Shown here: positions 29,601 through 37,164 of the stretch, piece by piece
Numbering within the stretch: position 1 is the first letter of the stretch
How the letters are laid out: every line of letters starts with the position of its first letter
Source: Capnocytophaga bilenii
GTDB lineage: Bacteria > Bacteroidota > Bacteroidia > Flavobacteriales > Flavobacteriaceae
Direction: 5' to 3'
Length of the DNA stretch: 45,624 nt
Assembly (NCBI RefSeq): GCF_017565765.1
Contig: NZ_JAGDYP010000012.1
Span: 1-45,624, forward strand
Position numbers and translations under genes: made by a program
The notes under the pieces: model-generated
Told to the model about the DNA's origin: nothing
Databases searched by the model: none
What the model saw: the letters and a program-made list of their open reading frames with translations, nothing else

Positions 29601-32600
29601 TCCTGTAATATCAGGGATAGACACCCACGTATTAGGGGCAGGATTGTTGCGTGCTTCTAAGGCAAAAACAGAGCTTTGTTCGTTCTTGTTAGCCCTAATA
29701 GTAGAGCCTTGCCCTTGTGCTGCCATAAGCAGTTGTGGTTTTGCACTAAAGAGAAAAACACTGCTATTAGCTATATTGGTAGATGACCGAGTAGACTCAT
29801 TAGCATAATGATAATAAAGATCTTCTGCCTCTATTTCGTAATAGCCCACTTCATCAGCAAGTCTGGCAGCGGCTAATCTCTCCGAGTCAGTACCTATAAA
29901 TTCTTTTGACTTGCAAGAGGCTTGCGCCATTACCTTCAACCACTCATTATAAGTTCTTGCTCCTATCATCCCTGGGCGTAGAAAGTATGGATCGGCTGTA
30001 TTAGTTGGGTTATGATAGGTATATACCCGCTTATTGCCTTCGATAGTTTCTACCCAATTAGCCAAAGGAATAGTTGTAGAAGAAGAAGTATTATTTCTCG
30101 CTTGGGTGGCATCAGCGGTATAGTAATACTCAGGGTTCGCGGTAATCTTATATGCCAAGGGCATCTTAAGTACAATCTTCTTCATTAGAATACCTGGGCG
30201 ATACTCCTCATAAAGCAAACTACCACTCGCTTGGTTGCGCCCTAAGTGAACATAATAGCCTCCTATATTATTAGGGTAACAACCATTCAAAATAAAACCA
30301 TTCATACCATTCCACTTGCCGGTTCTACCGAAATCAAATACCGGAATAAGGGCTACTCCACAACGTAAGGCATTGGTATGCACACCTTGAGCGTTGATAG
30401 CGGTATCGTTTTTATTAGCTAAGGTATAGAAATAAGAGGTAATACCCGATTGCTCTGCTAAATCCTGATTTTCTGTAGCATTATTTACCTGATAGGTAGC
30501 CACTACCGAGAAAGTTTGCCCTGCTGCTAATCCTCCTAAAGGAAGTGCATCGGTAAGATTCCAACGGTAATAATTGGCATTAGCATCGTTGCTGCGCGTT
30601 ATTACCCCTGTGTCAGTAGCTTGTAGGGTCATTTCGTGAGTACCTACTTTCACTTTGATAGACTTAGGCAACAAATCTGCATTCTTTTTTACCGCTACGT
30701 AATAGAAGAGATTATCTGCTCCCTGAGCAGTAGATTGTTTCCCTTCGGCAAAGAACTCTACGGTATCTAAAGGTAATACCTTACGGCGTTGCTCGGGCGA
30801 TAGATTAGCACGCTGCACACGGGTAGCCATTGTAGCATCTGTCCAGCCATAAGAATTGTCAGCTCGCTCTACTTTAGTACTGAGCATTTCAGGACCCTTT
30901 ACCAAACAAGGTACCGAACAGCCAATTGCAATAGTAGCTGTTTCGCACGCTACAGGAATAGGACAGAAGGTAGTACCATCTTGGTTGCGACTCATCATCG
31001 AGATGGTGTAAGGGAAGGCAGCCGAAGACCCCATACCGGTACAGTTAGTAAGTTCCAACTCAAAAGAGATATGCCCCCAATAGAATTTTCCATTACCTGT
31101 TACCCCTGCAGGAGGTGTATCAGGCGTTGTCCAACTCAGTACCCCTCCAGCAGGCACATCAGCAATAGTGATAGTAGGCGCAGCAGTATCGGTAAAATCA
31201 TCATTCTTAGTATAGTGAAATACCACATTCTTAAGTCCTACCCCTGAAGGTAGCTGCATATAATAGCGGTAACGAAGGTCATTTATCCTTTTTCCTTGTC
31301 CTTCTAGCTGTTCATCAGCAGATACCGATGTCATTCCTGGGGTCAAATAACCTTTTTCTGGTGTATTTAAGAGTAGCTGTGCCGGAAAAATACTTTTATT
31401 GATACGAGTATAAGCTCGTATATATGTCTGTTGAGCAGCTACTGATTGGATGGATTTCCCACAAGCATTGTCATAAAGATAAGTATAAGAAGGATTTATA
31501 GATAAAGTATTACAAGCAAAAGGTATTCCTTTAGATACCAAGTCGTAACAGATACGGATTTCAGCCCCCGGTTTTAGGTCGTCTAAATATCCATCACCGT
31601 CTTCATCGGTAAAACCTATATCTTTCCCTGCCAAAGCAGAATTGGAACTAAGTAAAGCCGCATTAGTAGAAAAATCAAATTTAGTAGAACCACCATCATT
31701 AGAGGTTTCAGCAATAGGAATTTTTGTACCATCAGTAGCAATAATACAAAAGTTAGTTAAATCAAAGTATGTCCGTGCTTGCCACAATTTTTCTATTCTA
31801 TTGTTATAAGCGGTAGCATCGGTACTATTATTATTAAAAGCGGTATAGAATGTACCCAGTTTTTGCCCTGTAGCAGCACAAAGCCCCGCATCATACTGAA
31901 AATATCTTTTGTTTGCATCACTAGTTTGTATGATTTTAGGTTCATAAGTCCGCACCTTTATATTGCGGTCTACCTTAGTATTTTCTCCAAATAGCTCGGT
32001 AGCCGAAAGCCCCCAATAGGGTACATAGCCCAATTTAGGTTGCTTTTCGCATAAGGAAGTGGCAATCTTGAAGACTTCGGTAATAGGTACCTCCTCATTA
32101 CCCGCAAAACCAGCTGCTTTAGTAAGGCTGTAAAGCGGTTTGCCTGCATTGAGAAAGCCTGCAGGCACGGTGCCTACTTGTGCTAAGGTTACCCCTGCTG
32201 GGGGTATAAAACTCACGGTGGTAACCCCCGCAGGGTAATCTATAGAGAAGAAGATAGTGCGTGCCGCCCCTACCCCTGTATTGCGAATACTAAAGGTAGT
32301 GGTATTTACCCCTATTTCGGCGGCAGCTATTGCGGTAACCCCTTGTACGGTTACCACTGGCGGCATTACCCTATACTGGTTAGAGTTTTTTTCGTCATCT
32401 GCTTCGCCAGTTACTTCCGCCTTTACTTTATCGGTAAGAAGTTTTCCTTGTAAAGCATCAGTAGCCAACTTGGTAAGCTTACGCTTGATAGTAAAGACAA
32501 CATCATTATTGGCTGCCCCTACTAAGGTGAACACAGGCGCAGTAACAAGGCTGCCTGCCACTTGAGTCACTGAAGTAGCATTCGCACCCAGAACTATAGA

Positions 32601-32843
32601 ACCTGGCACGTACTCAATACCCGTAGGCAAGGTAACAGTTACCTTAGCAGTGGTTTTAGTAGAAGGTAACTTTATCTTAATAGTGAGGGTACCAATTTCA
32701 AAATTGTTATTATTAGCAAACTGCACTTGGTCATCAGCCACTACACTATTGACGGCTACCTGGGCGTTTGCACCCCACGAAAAGACTAATAATAAGGCTA
32801 CTAAAAGCCCTCTAAACATTTGTTTGTTAAGTATTTGCATCAT
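20643..32843 (-). CDS. Giant T9SS-secreted multi-domain surface protein with tandem Ig-like modules and type-B sorting domain
   Basis: About 4066 residues. The start is set at ATG 32843 (a second ATG follows at once). A frame extending to 32891 begins with TTG inside a promoter element and is rejected. The N-terminus is a Sec signal peptide ending WGANAQ. About residues 25-2150 hold varied beta-sandwich regions including DUF11-like and Ig-like segments. About 19 modules follow with the motif [NSA]VL-x-N-[DE] and a later Y-x-[ILV]-C-x(5-9)-C, like bacterial Ig domains of the Big_9 type. Three blocks of modules are near-identical tandem repeats. The last ~95 residues (IFNRWGVQVFEIEHYDN, then LPQGTYYYIIEY and GWLYLKRN) form the gliding-motility-associated/CHU_C type-B sorting domain recognised by the type IX secretion system. 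The architecture resembles SprB-type adhesins, but SprB repeats are not evident. Adhesion or gliding is inference. Confidence 0.95.
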   Translation of the reverse strand: MMQILNKQMFRGLLVALLLVFSWGANAQVAVNSVVADDQVQFANNNNFEIGTLTIKIKLPSTKTTAKVTVTLPTGIEYVPGSIVLGANATSVTQVAGSLVTAPVFTLVGAANNDVVFTIKRKLTKLATDALQGKLLTDKVKAEVTGEADDEKNSNQYRVMPPVVTVQGVTAIAAAEIGVNTTTFSIRNTGVGAARTIFFSIDYPAGVTTVSFIPPAGVTLAQVGTVPAGFLNAGKPLYSLTKAAGFAGNEEVPITEVFKIATSLCEKQPKLGYVPYWGLSATELFGENTKVDRNIKVRTYEPKIIQTSDANKRYFQYDAGLCAATGQKLGTFYTAFNNNSTDATAYNNRIEKLWQARTYFDLTNFCIIATDGTKIPIAETSNDGGSTKFDFSTNAALLSSNSALAGKDIGFTDEDGDGYLDDLKPGAEIRICYDLVSKGIPFACNTLSINPSYTYLYDNACGKSIQSVAAQQTYIRAYTRINKSIFPAQLLLNTPEKGYLTPGMTSVSADEQLEGQGKRINDLRYRYYMQLPSGVGLKNVVFHYTKNDDFTDTAAPTITIADVPAGGVLSWTTPDTPPAGVTGNGKFYWGHISFELELTNCTGMGSSAAFPYTISMMSRNQDGTTFCPIPVACETATIAIGCSVPCLVKGPEMLSTKVERADNSYGWTDATMATRVQRANLSPEQRRKVLPLDTVEFFAEGKQSTAQGADNLFYYVAVKKNADLLPKSIKVKVGTHEMTLQATDTGVITRSNDANANYYRWNLTDALPLGGLAAGQTFSVVATYQVNNATENQDLAEQSGITSYFYTLANKNDTAINAQGVHTNALRCGVALIPVFDFGRTGKWNGMNGFILNGCYPNNIGGYYVHLGRNQASGSLLYEEYRPGILMKKIVLKMPLAYKITANPEYYYTADATQARNNTSSSTTIPLANWVETIEGNKRVYTYHNPTNTADPYFLRPGMIGARTYNEWLKVMAQASCKSKEFIGTDSERLAAARLADEVGYYEIEAEDLYYHYANESTRSSTNIANSSVFLFSAKPQLLMAAQGQGSTIRANKNEQSSVFALEARNNPAPNTWVSIPDITGVEVQGLEEVNNAAGTTVIRTLTPETSISGEKMFFLNQIIQAGAANQKYYRLKFKLTNCSQPQIKFKVYAGWNCDGNPTQGYRATCDDTFLEYTVNIAQSKKEIEVGTNPTSLPMCTKTPFSYIVKSTDEGDIFGANLVVTQQAGIVISDVKVEYPLGSGKEYNTNTPVDGKKIGVVTTANKTTYKLSDILPEGSLPGSVSTNTESSQKFKVLFNVQPECDFVSGSSFDIDLEGNNLCGVPAIGPKVVAIVARVQNASVSNYNMLLSSINYVSGNANACDNGATYKVRVSVNSSVPSFAIGSDARLHIRFPQTYDIQSGDISVDRTDFPQANANSSWTDPTVVSRTTVGNDSEIIMVVPAGMKNSQYFDVTVKIKQKANTLVDCTTQRNIKVLTTDKITGIACPTLPPSFVCPALIVSTSPERTAVIKNDRADLSITEVKATAVPSANKENLTIQYKIANAATASATYNGSVVVSLYNDLNNNGLVEASEVLATHTTTQALGAGVTSTVQNFTYLADQAQVCRLRLAIRNADNKCLCDDKDVALPTPAHIGGLVGNLSTCETASATFVYNAAAPAYDSYTWSPASYLSAANTPTPTFTYSGAKLTAPLTVTYTLTVKRTNGCESSQTVTVVVTPTTATPNPNAVNLCAGNTIQSLKQYLGGLVSGTLRVYTTATATAELGNTIALTDNTTYYYSAQITGQCESARQAILVKIVATPTASSSYTYCAGTKVATLWDDIDSTDNDRSLKIYTVASGGTPLDRNTVLQTGNYYVADSATNGTASPTCESTRVAVTVNITTVATPTVSATTVLCPTASTHSVSFAAYATALSGNSLRWYATATATVPLTNTPTINTQVSSTTTLTAYVSQVTTAGCESPRGTVTIVVNDTTTPTLTAPAPLVTDCRNAAANIITWLGTATATDSCGAVSLTNTYSAPADFCNVPNGTLTVSFVAKDLFGNITTETRTITLVNIKAESDTFTVTHGAVATTTANSVLTNDKVGTQTATTGTVSMTVVTPATGVTGSATPTLNSDGTITVPAGTKSGTYTIGYKICTKVASVTACDTATATVVVGAPEIKANSDTRTVTNGVAGGTISSVLTNDSYNGVTNPSTNSITLSWGTLPAGVVTTTTVGELKVNAGTASGTHQIPYTICDGVNSATNCSTATLTLVIGAPAITANSDTRTVTNGVAGGTISSVLTNDSYNGVTNPSTNSITLSWGTLPAGVVTTTTVGELKVNAGTASGTHQIPYTICDGVNSATNCSTATLTLVIGAPEIKANSDTRTVTNGVAGGTISSVLTNDIYNGITNPSTNSVTLSWGTLPPGVVTTTTVGELKVNAGTASGTHQIPYTICDGVNSATNCSTATLTLVIGAPAITANSDTFTVTNGANGGYAGNVLTNDEYNGTTNLVGNASVTLTWLTVPTGIQTHTNGDLTVAAGTASGTYAVTYKLCENLNGSNCSIATATIVVGQATITAKNNNYAIANGAVGGTTSNVLENDIYNGITNLVGNTSITLTWNTVPASIQTNANGTISVPAGTPSGVYTLTYTICENLNNDNCSTATVTVAVGVSLIVAEDDNDDTFKIPNGANGGTTSSVLANDTLNGVTPPNTTSITLTWTNVPTGIQTHTDGTISVPAGTPAGTYTVSYRICERLNGSNCSSATVTVVVGQATLTAVDNTFTVTNTTTTTTDSVLNNDSYNGTTGLVGNASVTLTWTNVPTGIQTHTDGTISVPAGTPAGTYTVSYRICERLNGSNCSSATVTVVVGQATLTAVDNTFTVTNTTTTTTDSVLNNDSYNGTTGLVGNASVTLTWLNVPAGIQTNTNGSLTIPAGTASGTYAVTYRLCENLNSSNCSVATATIVVKGVATPTVTPTIEVTGDSYTHTVSGTTYTTTSNVLTNDKVGGVTATIASVTIHTSTPTTDKPYIDAQTGLVVIPSGTPTGTHTITYYICDKINTTLCSSPTVVTITVVATVTTPTIEVTGDSYTHTVSGTTYTTTSNVLTNDKVGGVTATIASVTIHTSTPTTDKPYIDTQTGLVVIPSGTPTGTHTITYYICDKVNTTLCSSPTVVTITVVATPTVTPTIEVTGDSYTHTVSGTTYTTTSNVLTNDKVGGVTATIASVTIHTSTPTTDKPYIDTQTGLVVIPSGTPTGTHTITYYICDKVNTTLCSSPTVVTITVVATPTVTPTIEVTGDSYTHTVSGTTYTTTSNVLTNDKVGGVTATIASVTIHTSTPTTDKPYIDAQTGLVVIPSGTPTGTHTITYYICDKVNTSLCSSSTVVTITVVATVATPTIEVTSDSYTHTVSGTTYTTTSNVLTNDKVGGVTATIASVTIHTSTPTTDKPYIDAQTGLVVIPSGTPTGTHTITYYICDKINTTLCSSPTVVTITVVGNTTTPATITVEANGDEFNYYAVATQTTLVGNVLTNDKLNGTLNPSVRSVTITTPSVSNPRAPYIHPATGDVTVPPHTPAGVYELPYTICALASPTECSTATAVVRISTIEAHNDGQHQLGTTAGGTISSVLTNDKLNGQRPAAGEVNINWVPSSLSGFTFNNDGTIDVAAGTPVGTYTIVYTLCATATPSLCSERAEVVVAVTAAVPVPPFSIMAVYDGPHYIDQGTATTVASVLANDTLDADPATTGNVSLTWNISSPAGITLNADGTVAVASTTAAGVYKVPYTICAKNGTLCATTEIEIVVIAPTVTPTIEVNGEMFTYTGSPVVGNVLTNEKLNGVPNPSVRSVTISIMPPLPGVNEPYLNPETGDVIVPPATVAGTYTVTYRVCTIAAPVSCDTASVRVVVPASVSTPTAAPVAADDRATTIRNTPVTIAVLSNDTPNGATLPNITTTPLNGTAIVNADGSIEYRPSTNFVGTDRIVYELCDAFGQCASAVVTIEVTNGLLPYNGISIDGNERNSYFHIGGIEAYPKNVVKIFNRWGVQVFEIEHYDNVRNVFRGLSNGRVTIERGSKLPQGTYYYIIEYEDDNHQQQKETGWLYLKRN
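22461..24029 (-). repeat. Five near-identical 312/315-bp repeats in the giant adhesin gene
   Basis: Unit starts at 22461, 22773, 23088, 23403 and 23715 (plus-strand taccaccg), ending near 24029. Each encodes 104-105 residues with SYTHTVSGTTYTTTSNVLTN and YYICDK-xNT-x-LCSS. Copies differ by a handful of bases, and the two lengths come from one extra codon in the TV/TP linker. Confidence 0.93.
24189..24770 (-). repeat. Two near-identical 291-bp repeats in the giant adhesin gene
   Basis: The string ccaagtaagggtta occurs at 24189, 24480 and 24771. The two intervening 291-bp units (97 residues) are almost identical, covering the DSVLNNDSYNGTTGLVG and YRICERLNGSNCSS segments. More diverged modules of the same kind flank them. 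Confidence 0.88.
25504..26394 (-). repeat. Three near-identical 297-bp repeats in the giant adhesin gene
   Basis: The string gctcct starts at 25504, 25801, 26098 and 26395, giving three 297-bp units of 99 residues each. They encode NSDTRTVTNGVAGGTISSVL and YTICDGVNSATNCSTA segments and are separated by only a few base changes. Confidence 0.92.
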
Positions 32844-32888
32844 ATATAGTTGTTTTCTGTGAATAAAGGATACATAAGTATCCGGCTG

Positions 32889-32896
32889 CAAAGGTA
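32889..32896 (-). promoter_or_regulatory. -7 element (TACCTTTG) of the giant adhesin gene
   Basis: TACCTTTG fits TAnnTTTG and lies 46 bp upstream of the chosen ATG. It is part of TTTTGTACCTTTGCAGCCG, which is repeated exactly upstream of the rsmB-like gene at 35420-35438. No canonical -33 TTG sits 20 bp upstream. Confidence 0.65.
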
Positions 32897-32924
32897 CAAA
32901 AATTTTAACAAATAACTAAAAAAA

Positions 32925-34163
32925 CTACCTCAATTTGAGGGTTACGATGCTTATAACGGCTAAAAATATACCTACTATTAGGAAACGCATTACTATTTTG
33001 CTTTCGTGATAGCCTTTTTTCTGGTAATGGTGGTGCAAAGGTGACATTAAAAATATGCGTTTGCCCTCGCCGTACTTCTTTTTGGTGTATTTAAAATAGG
33101 CTACTTGCAATATTACCGATAAATTTTCTATCAGGAAGATGCCACACAATACGGGTATCAGTAGTTCTTTGCGTACGGCTATAGCTATTACAGCTATAAT
33201 GCCTCCTATAGTTAGGCTACCTGTATCGCCCATAAATACTTGCGCTGGATAGGTATTATACCACAAAAAGCCTACTAAAGCACCTGCAAAAGCAGCTATA
33301 AAAACGGTAAGTTCGCCCACTCGCGGTATATACATTATATTCAAATATTCTGAAAAGATAATATTCCCTGAAATCCAAGCAAAAATACCCAAAGTGAGTA
33401 CTATAATAGCCGAGCTTCCTGCGGCAAGCCCATCAATACCATCGGTGAGGTTTGCCCCGTTGGATACGGCTGTAACTATGAGAATTACTATAGGTATAAA
33501 AACAAGCCATACATAATTATGATAGTTATTGCCAGTCCAAGCGATGAGGTCGGCGTAATCAAATTCGTTATTTTTCACAAAGGGAATGGTTGTTTTGGTA
33601 GATTTTACTTCGGGTACAGGTTGTTCTATAGTAGTATTTTGAGCTACCACTTCGGTACGAGCCTTTCTTAAGCTCATTTTTTCGTTTTTTACGGTTACAG
33701 CATCGTTAAAATAAAGGGTTGCGCCCACGATAATCCCCAAGCCTACTTGTCCTAATACTTTAAAACGCCCTTTCAATCCGTCTTTATTTTTCCTAAAAGT
33801 CTTGATATAATCATCTAAAAAGCCTATAGTTCCCATCCACACAGTAGCTATAATGAGCAAGATAGTATATACATTATCCAACTTGCCCAATAATAGTACG
33901 GGAATGAGGGTTGCCAAGATGATGATAATCCCCCCCATAGTGGGGGTTCCTGCTTTTTCGTTTTGCCCTTGCAAGCCTAAATCACGTACGGTTTCGCCTA
34001 TTTGTTTTCGTCTTAAAAACAAGATAATACGTTTGCCATAAATTGTAGATATCAACAATGAAAGCATCAGGGCGAGCCCTGCTCTAAACGACAAGTATTT
34101 ATATAATCCTGAACCAGGAAAATCGTGGTATTTTTCTAAGTTTTCTAATAAGTAGTACAACAT
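32925..34163 (-). CDS. mraY: Phospho-N-acetylmuramoyl-pentapeptide transferase MraY
   Basis: A 412-residue polytopic inner-membrane enzyme that attaches phospho-MurNAc-pentapeptide to undecaprenyl phosphate, producing lipid I. Conserved motifs are GTPTMGG near residue 74, the Asp pair in [27 protein letters not shown] and the histidine motif [12 protein letters not shown]. About 10 membrane segments are visible. It is longer than E. coli MraY (360) because of an insertion of about 50 polar residues (about residues 160-205) between membrane segments, probably a periplasmic loop; this is common in Bacteroidota. It lies 10 bp after the methyltransferase gene and not in a mur/fts cluster, which is unusual for mraY. 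The next gene, the adhesin, has its own promoter. Confidence 0.96.
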   Translation of the reverse strand: MLYYLLENLEKYHDFPGSGLYKYLSFRAGLALMLSLLISTIYGKRIILFLRRKQIGETVRDLGLQGQNEKAGTPTMGGIIIILATLIPVLLLGKLDNVYTILLIIATVWMGTIGFLDDYIKTFRKNKDGLKGRFKVLGQVGLGIIVGATLYFNDAVTVKNEKMSLRKARTEVVAQNTTIEQPVPEVKSTKTTIPFVKNNEFDYADLIAWTGNNYHNYVWLVFIPIVILIVTAVSNGANLTDGIDGLAAGSSAIIVLTLGIFAWISGNIIFSEYLNIMYIPRVGELTVFIAAFAGALVGFLWYNTYPAQVFMGDTGSLTIGGIIAVIAIAVRKELLIPVLCGIFLIENLSVILQVAYFKYTKKKYGEGKRIFLMSPLHHHYQKKGYHESKIVMRFLIVGIFLAVISIVTLKLR

Positions 34164-34173
34164 TTCTTTAATA

Positions 34174-35388
34174 TTATTTTTTTAGCAATCGTGCCATATA
34201 AAAACCATCATAGCCCGAAGTGTGAGCCAATATAACTTCTTCGGCTTCCAACTGAAAATCTTTACCTTTTTCTGAAAGCAAAAACTGCTCTATTTGTTTT
34301 TTGTTTTCAGAGGGTAGTATAGAGCAAGTGGCATATATCAATTTACCCCCTTGTTTTACTAATTTGCTGTATTGCTGTAGTATTTCTTGCTGGGTAGTGC
34401 GTATTTCATCTAAAAATGAAGGTTTTAGTTTCCATTTGCTATCGGGGTTGCGGCGCAATACGCCCAAACCGCTACAAGGGGCATCTATCAGTACCCTATC
34501 GGCAGAGGCTTCTAAGCGTTTCAGGGTGCGTGGTTCTATGAGTTTGGTTTCTATATTGAAGAGTTCGTTGCGGCGAGCGCGGCGTTTTAGTTCTTGTAGT
34601 TTATAGTCGTAGATGTCCATAGCAATCACCTGCCCTTTGTTTTTCATCAGGGTAGCGATGTGGAGTGTTTTGCCGCCAGCCCCTGCGCAACAGTCTATCA
34701 CACGCTTTACAGAGTCGTCTATCTGCATAAAAGGAGCTACTTTTTGAGAGGAGGCGTCCTGCACCTCAAAAAGTCCGTTGTTGAAGGCTGTTGTACTAAA
34801 AACGTTCGCACGCTCCACCAGCTGCAAAGCTTCGGGGTATTGCTGCAGTGGGTAGCTTTCTATTTTTTCGGCTTGCAGGTATGTTTTGAGGTGAGGTACA
34901 GAGATTTTGAGTGTATTGGCACGCAATACCACAGGAGCCATCGTGTTTAGGGCTGCAAGTTCTTTTGTCCAAAGCGTTTCGCCTAATTCGCTTACTCCCA
35001 ACTCGTCTAACCAATCGGGGACAGACTCGCGTAGCTTTCTCACTTTAGAAAGCTCGTCATATCGTCCTTTGATGCGGCGTTGTGGGGTATTTTCAAAATA
35101 ATTTCCCCACTCTGGTAAGTTAATTCCTCGCAAGGTAGCCCATACGGCAAACATTCGCCTGAGATTATGCACCGTAAAAGGGGCATTTACTTCGGCAATT
35201 TCGGCATATAGGCGTTTCCAGCGCACTATCTCATAGGTAGTTTCGGCTATAAAAGCCCTGTCGCGCGCTCCCCAGCGTTTGTCTTTTTTGAGTTGTTTTT
35301 CAACTATTTTATCGGCTTGTTGTTCGTTATTGAAGATTAATAACAGTCCTTCAATGACGGCATCTACTAAGTTTCTGTGTAATTTCAT
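34174..35388 (-). CDS. RsmB/NSUN-family RNA (cytosine-C5) methyltransferase
   Basis: A 404-residue SAM-dependent methyltransferase, probably acting on 16S rRNA. The N-terminal ~150 residues are an RsmB-like helical region with [26 protein letters not shown]. The Rossmann domain has motif [15 protein letters not shown], the [16 protein letters not shown] strand, motif [17 protein letters not shown] and motif [13 protein letters not shown]. The two catalytic cysteines (in DAPCSG and YATCS) are present. The N-terminal NusB-like part is shorter than in E. coli RsmB, so exact target equivalence to C967 is inference. It is 10 bp upstream of mraY, so the two are probably co-transcribed from the TACCTTTG promoter at 35426-35433. 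Confidence 0.9.
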   Translation of the reverse strand: MKLHRNLVDAVIEGLLLIFNNEQQADKIVEKQLKKDKRWGARDRAFIAETTYEIVRWKRLYAEIAEVNAPFTVHNLRRMFAVWATLRGINLPEWGNYFENTPQRRIKGRYDELSKVRKLRESVPDWLDELGVSELGETLWTKELAALNTMAPVVLRANTLKISVPHLKTYLQAEKIESYPLQQYPEALQLVERANVFSTTAFNNGLFEVQDASSQKVAPFMQIDDSVKRVIDCCAGAGGKTLHIATLMKNKGQVIAMDIYDYKLQELKRRARRNELFNIETKLIEPRTLKRLEASADRVLIDAPCSGLGVLRRNPDSKWKLKPSFLDEIRTTQQEILQQYSKLVKQGGKLIYATCSILPSENKKQIEQFLLSEKGKDFQLEAEEVILAHTSGYDGFYMARLLKK

Positions 35389-35425
35389 TATTTTGCAGTG
35401 AGGGTACTAAGAGTATTTTCGGCTG

Positions 35426-35433
35426 CAAAGGTA
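35426..35433 (-). promoter_or_regulatory. -7 element (TACCTTTG) of the rsmB-like/mraY pair
   Basis: TACCTTTG lies 37 bp upstream of the ATG at 35388 inside a 19-bp sequence (35420-35438) identical to the promoter region of the giant adhesin gene. The -33 element is not clear. Confidence 0.65.
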
Positions 35434-35473
35434 CAAAATAATGTTTAATAATCTGCCATTATCAGTTATATAA

Positions 35474-35504
35474 ACTTTGGCAAACTCTTAAAGTTTGCCA
35501 AAGT
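35474..35504 (-). terminator. Dispersed palindrome, copy 1, after the FadL-type gene
   Basis: Perfect 13-bp arms ACTTTGGCAAACT and AGTTTGCCAAAGT with a 5-base loop, about 40 bp past the porin stop. On the minus strand it is followed by TTATATAA, a weak T-tract. The 36-bp surroundings recur almost exactly at 38303. Confidence 0.65.
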
Positions 35505-35544
35505 GTGTGGGGTAAGCTAACAACTAAAAACTAATGACTAACAA

Positions 35545-37152
35545 CTAAAAAAGTGTCCAAGTGAGGGTTACAGCAAAGTTGTTGTTTTGTGTTTCGAGGG
35601 TAGCTTTGTCGGTAAGGATACTTTCGTAAAGAGCAAATGTATTGGTTTGTTTTGCAATATCATAAGAAGCATCTATGCGCACGCCTCCTAAGGTTACCCC
35701 CACGCCCATAGCGTAACCTTTCAAATCGCCTACTGTGGCTATTGTTCTGCGGTAGGGGCTTTGTTCATAGCGATAACCTGCTCGCACACTAAAGTAATTT
35801 ATAGATTTTGGGTCGTCTTTGAACAATAGGAATGGGAATCGCAATTCGCCTCCTATGCGCAATGCTGAAGTATCGCCAAGCTCACTTTGTATGACAGCAT
35901 TTTCGGCTGCAAGGTTGTTGCTCCTGAATTTCAAGTTATTATAAGAGCTATGCACATAATCTACACTGAGTATAGCTCGTTTTTTGATAAGGTAGGCTGC
36001 ACTGGCTGTCCATTGTGCAGGAGTACGGAATTTATATTCGCGTTCGTACCATATTTCATCGCCATATCTATTAATCAGCTCTACATCGTAATTTACATTT
36101 TGCGGAATACCTTTCACGGTGCCGTAAAGCACTTGTCGGCTTTCTTCTTTCATTCGGTACCAAACGGGTGATTGATAGCTTGCCCCTACCCTAATGTTTT
36201 CTGTAAGTTTGGCAATTCCGCCCAATTGTAGTGAAAATCCTTCGCCTGTGGTATTGATATACTGCTTATGATTGGCATAAGTGAGGGAAGATGTACCTCT
36301 GAAGTCGTTATCACGGAGGCTATACATTGCCTTTTCGTTGATATTGTGAATATTGAGGTTCATACCCAATGCTATAAAATCGCCCACTTGGGTAGCGAAG
36401 TTGATATTAGCTTTATTCACATAGCCAGAGCGTTCTATTCTATAGCGTTGCAAGCGCTCTTGGTCTTTGCCTAAGGCTGTATAGCCTGTATTGGTGGTGG
36501 AAGTGGCTGTGGGTGTTACCAATCCTGCTCGTAAGCCAAGATAAGCCATTTGGGCAGCATAACCTTTTTGCTTGCCTAAAGTAGCGTAATACTCGCCTAT
36601 GGCGCGTTGTCCTCTTTCATCACTTGTTTCAAAGTTCATACCCGCTGCAAAAAGTCCGTAAGCAAACGGATTGCCGCCGTTGCCTTTTAGCAGATAGTTC
36701 TGAAAATAATTATCTAAGCCTTTGGTATTATAAGCCTCGTACATAAACTTATCATTATCAAAGTTTTTAGTTTTTTGATAGTTGAACGCTACACTTATTT
36801 TCTTGAGGGTAGGTGATACATTGGGGATTGCAAACACAACTCCAAACTGGCTGACATCAAAGTCGTTTTTGTTACTTTTGGCTTTTCGGTCTAAAAAGCC
36901 TATATCGAGGGTTTGGTTTTTGTTGTTGAGTGAAAAGTTTATTTCGCTACTGCCGAAGAAAGTACTTCCTGCGGGATTGATATTCACTGCCGACATATCG
37001 CCTCCTAAAGCTCCAAAAGCTCCACTCATTGCTTTGAAACGTGCCGTACCCGATAGTTCTTCGGTACTATATCGCAGGGCATCGGTATGGTTTTGCGCTT
37101 TTGCAGTGATGCCTATCAATAAGAACAGAGTAATTATGCTTATCTTTTTCAT
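35545..37152 (-). CDS. OmpP1/FadL-type outer-membrane transporter
   Basis: A 535-residue beta-barrel protein with a Sec signal peptide (residues 1-19, ending TAKAQ). The N-terminal region carries the family's hallmark ALRYSTEELSGTARFKAMSGAFGALGGDMSAVNINPAG, which folds as the luminal hatch of FadL-like channels. Amphipathic strands fill the rest, and the C-terminus ends FAVTLTWTLF with the terminal aromatic residue of outer-membrane barrels. FadL proteins pass hydrophobic molecules such as long-chain fatty acids; some Bacteroidota members are labelled hemin receptors without firm support. The substrate here is unknown. It lies 12 bp after the Tyr/Gly-rich lipoprotein gene, probably in the same operon, and is followed by a palindrome that may terminate transcription. 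Confidence 0.9.
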   Translation of the reverse strand: MKKISIITLFLLIGITAKAQNHTDALRYSTEELSGTARFKAMSGAFGALGGDMSAVNINPAGSTFFGSSEINFSLNNKNQTLDIGFLDRKAKSNKNDFDVSQFGVVFAIPNVSPTLKKISVAFNYQKTKNFDNDKFMYEAYNTKGLDNYFQNYLLKGNGGNPFAYGLFAAGMNFETSDERGQRAIGEYYATLGKQKGYAAQMAYLGLRAGLVTPTATSTTNTGYTALGKDQERLQRYRIERSGYVNKANINFATQVGDFIALGMNLNIHNINEKAMYSLRDNDFRGTSSLTYANHKQYINTTGEGFSLQLGGIAKLTENIRVGASYQSPVWYRMKEESRQVLYGTVKGIPQNVNYDVELINRYGDEIWYEREYKFRTPAQWTASAAYLIKKRAILSVDYVHSSYNNLKFRSNNLAAENAVIQSELGDTSALRIGGELRFPFLLFKDDPKSINYFSVRAGYRYEQSPYRRTIATVGDLKGYAMGVGVTLGGVRIDASYDIAKQTNTFALYESILTDKATLETQNNNFAVTLTWTLF

Positions 37153-37164
37153 TTTCAGTGTTTT

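Noticed and set aside
20643-32843. CRISPR array in the repetitive region
   Set aside because: Repeats are about 291-315 bp, coding and without spacers.
32844-32891. N-terminal extension of the giant adhesin
   Set aside because: It begins with TTG inside the -7 promoter element, before a perfect signal peptide at ATG 32843.
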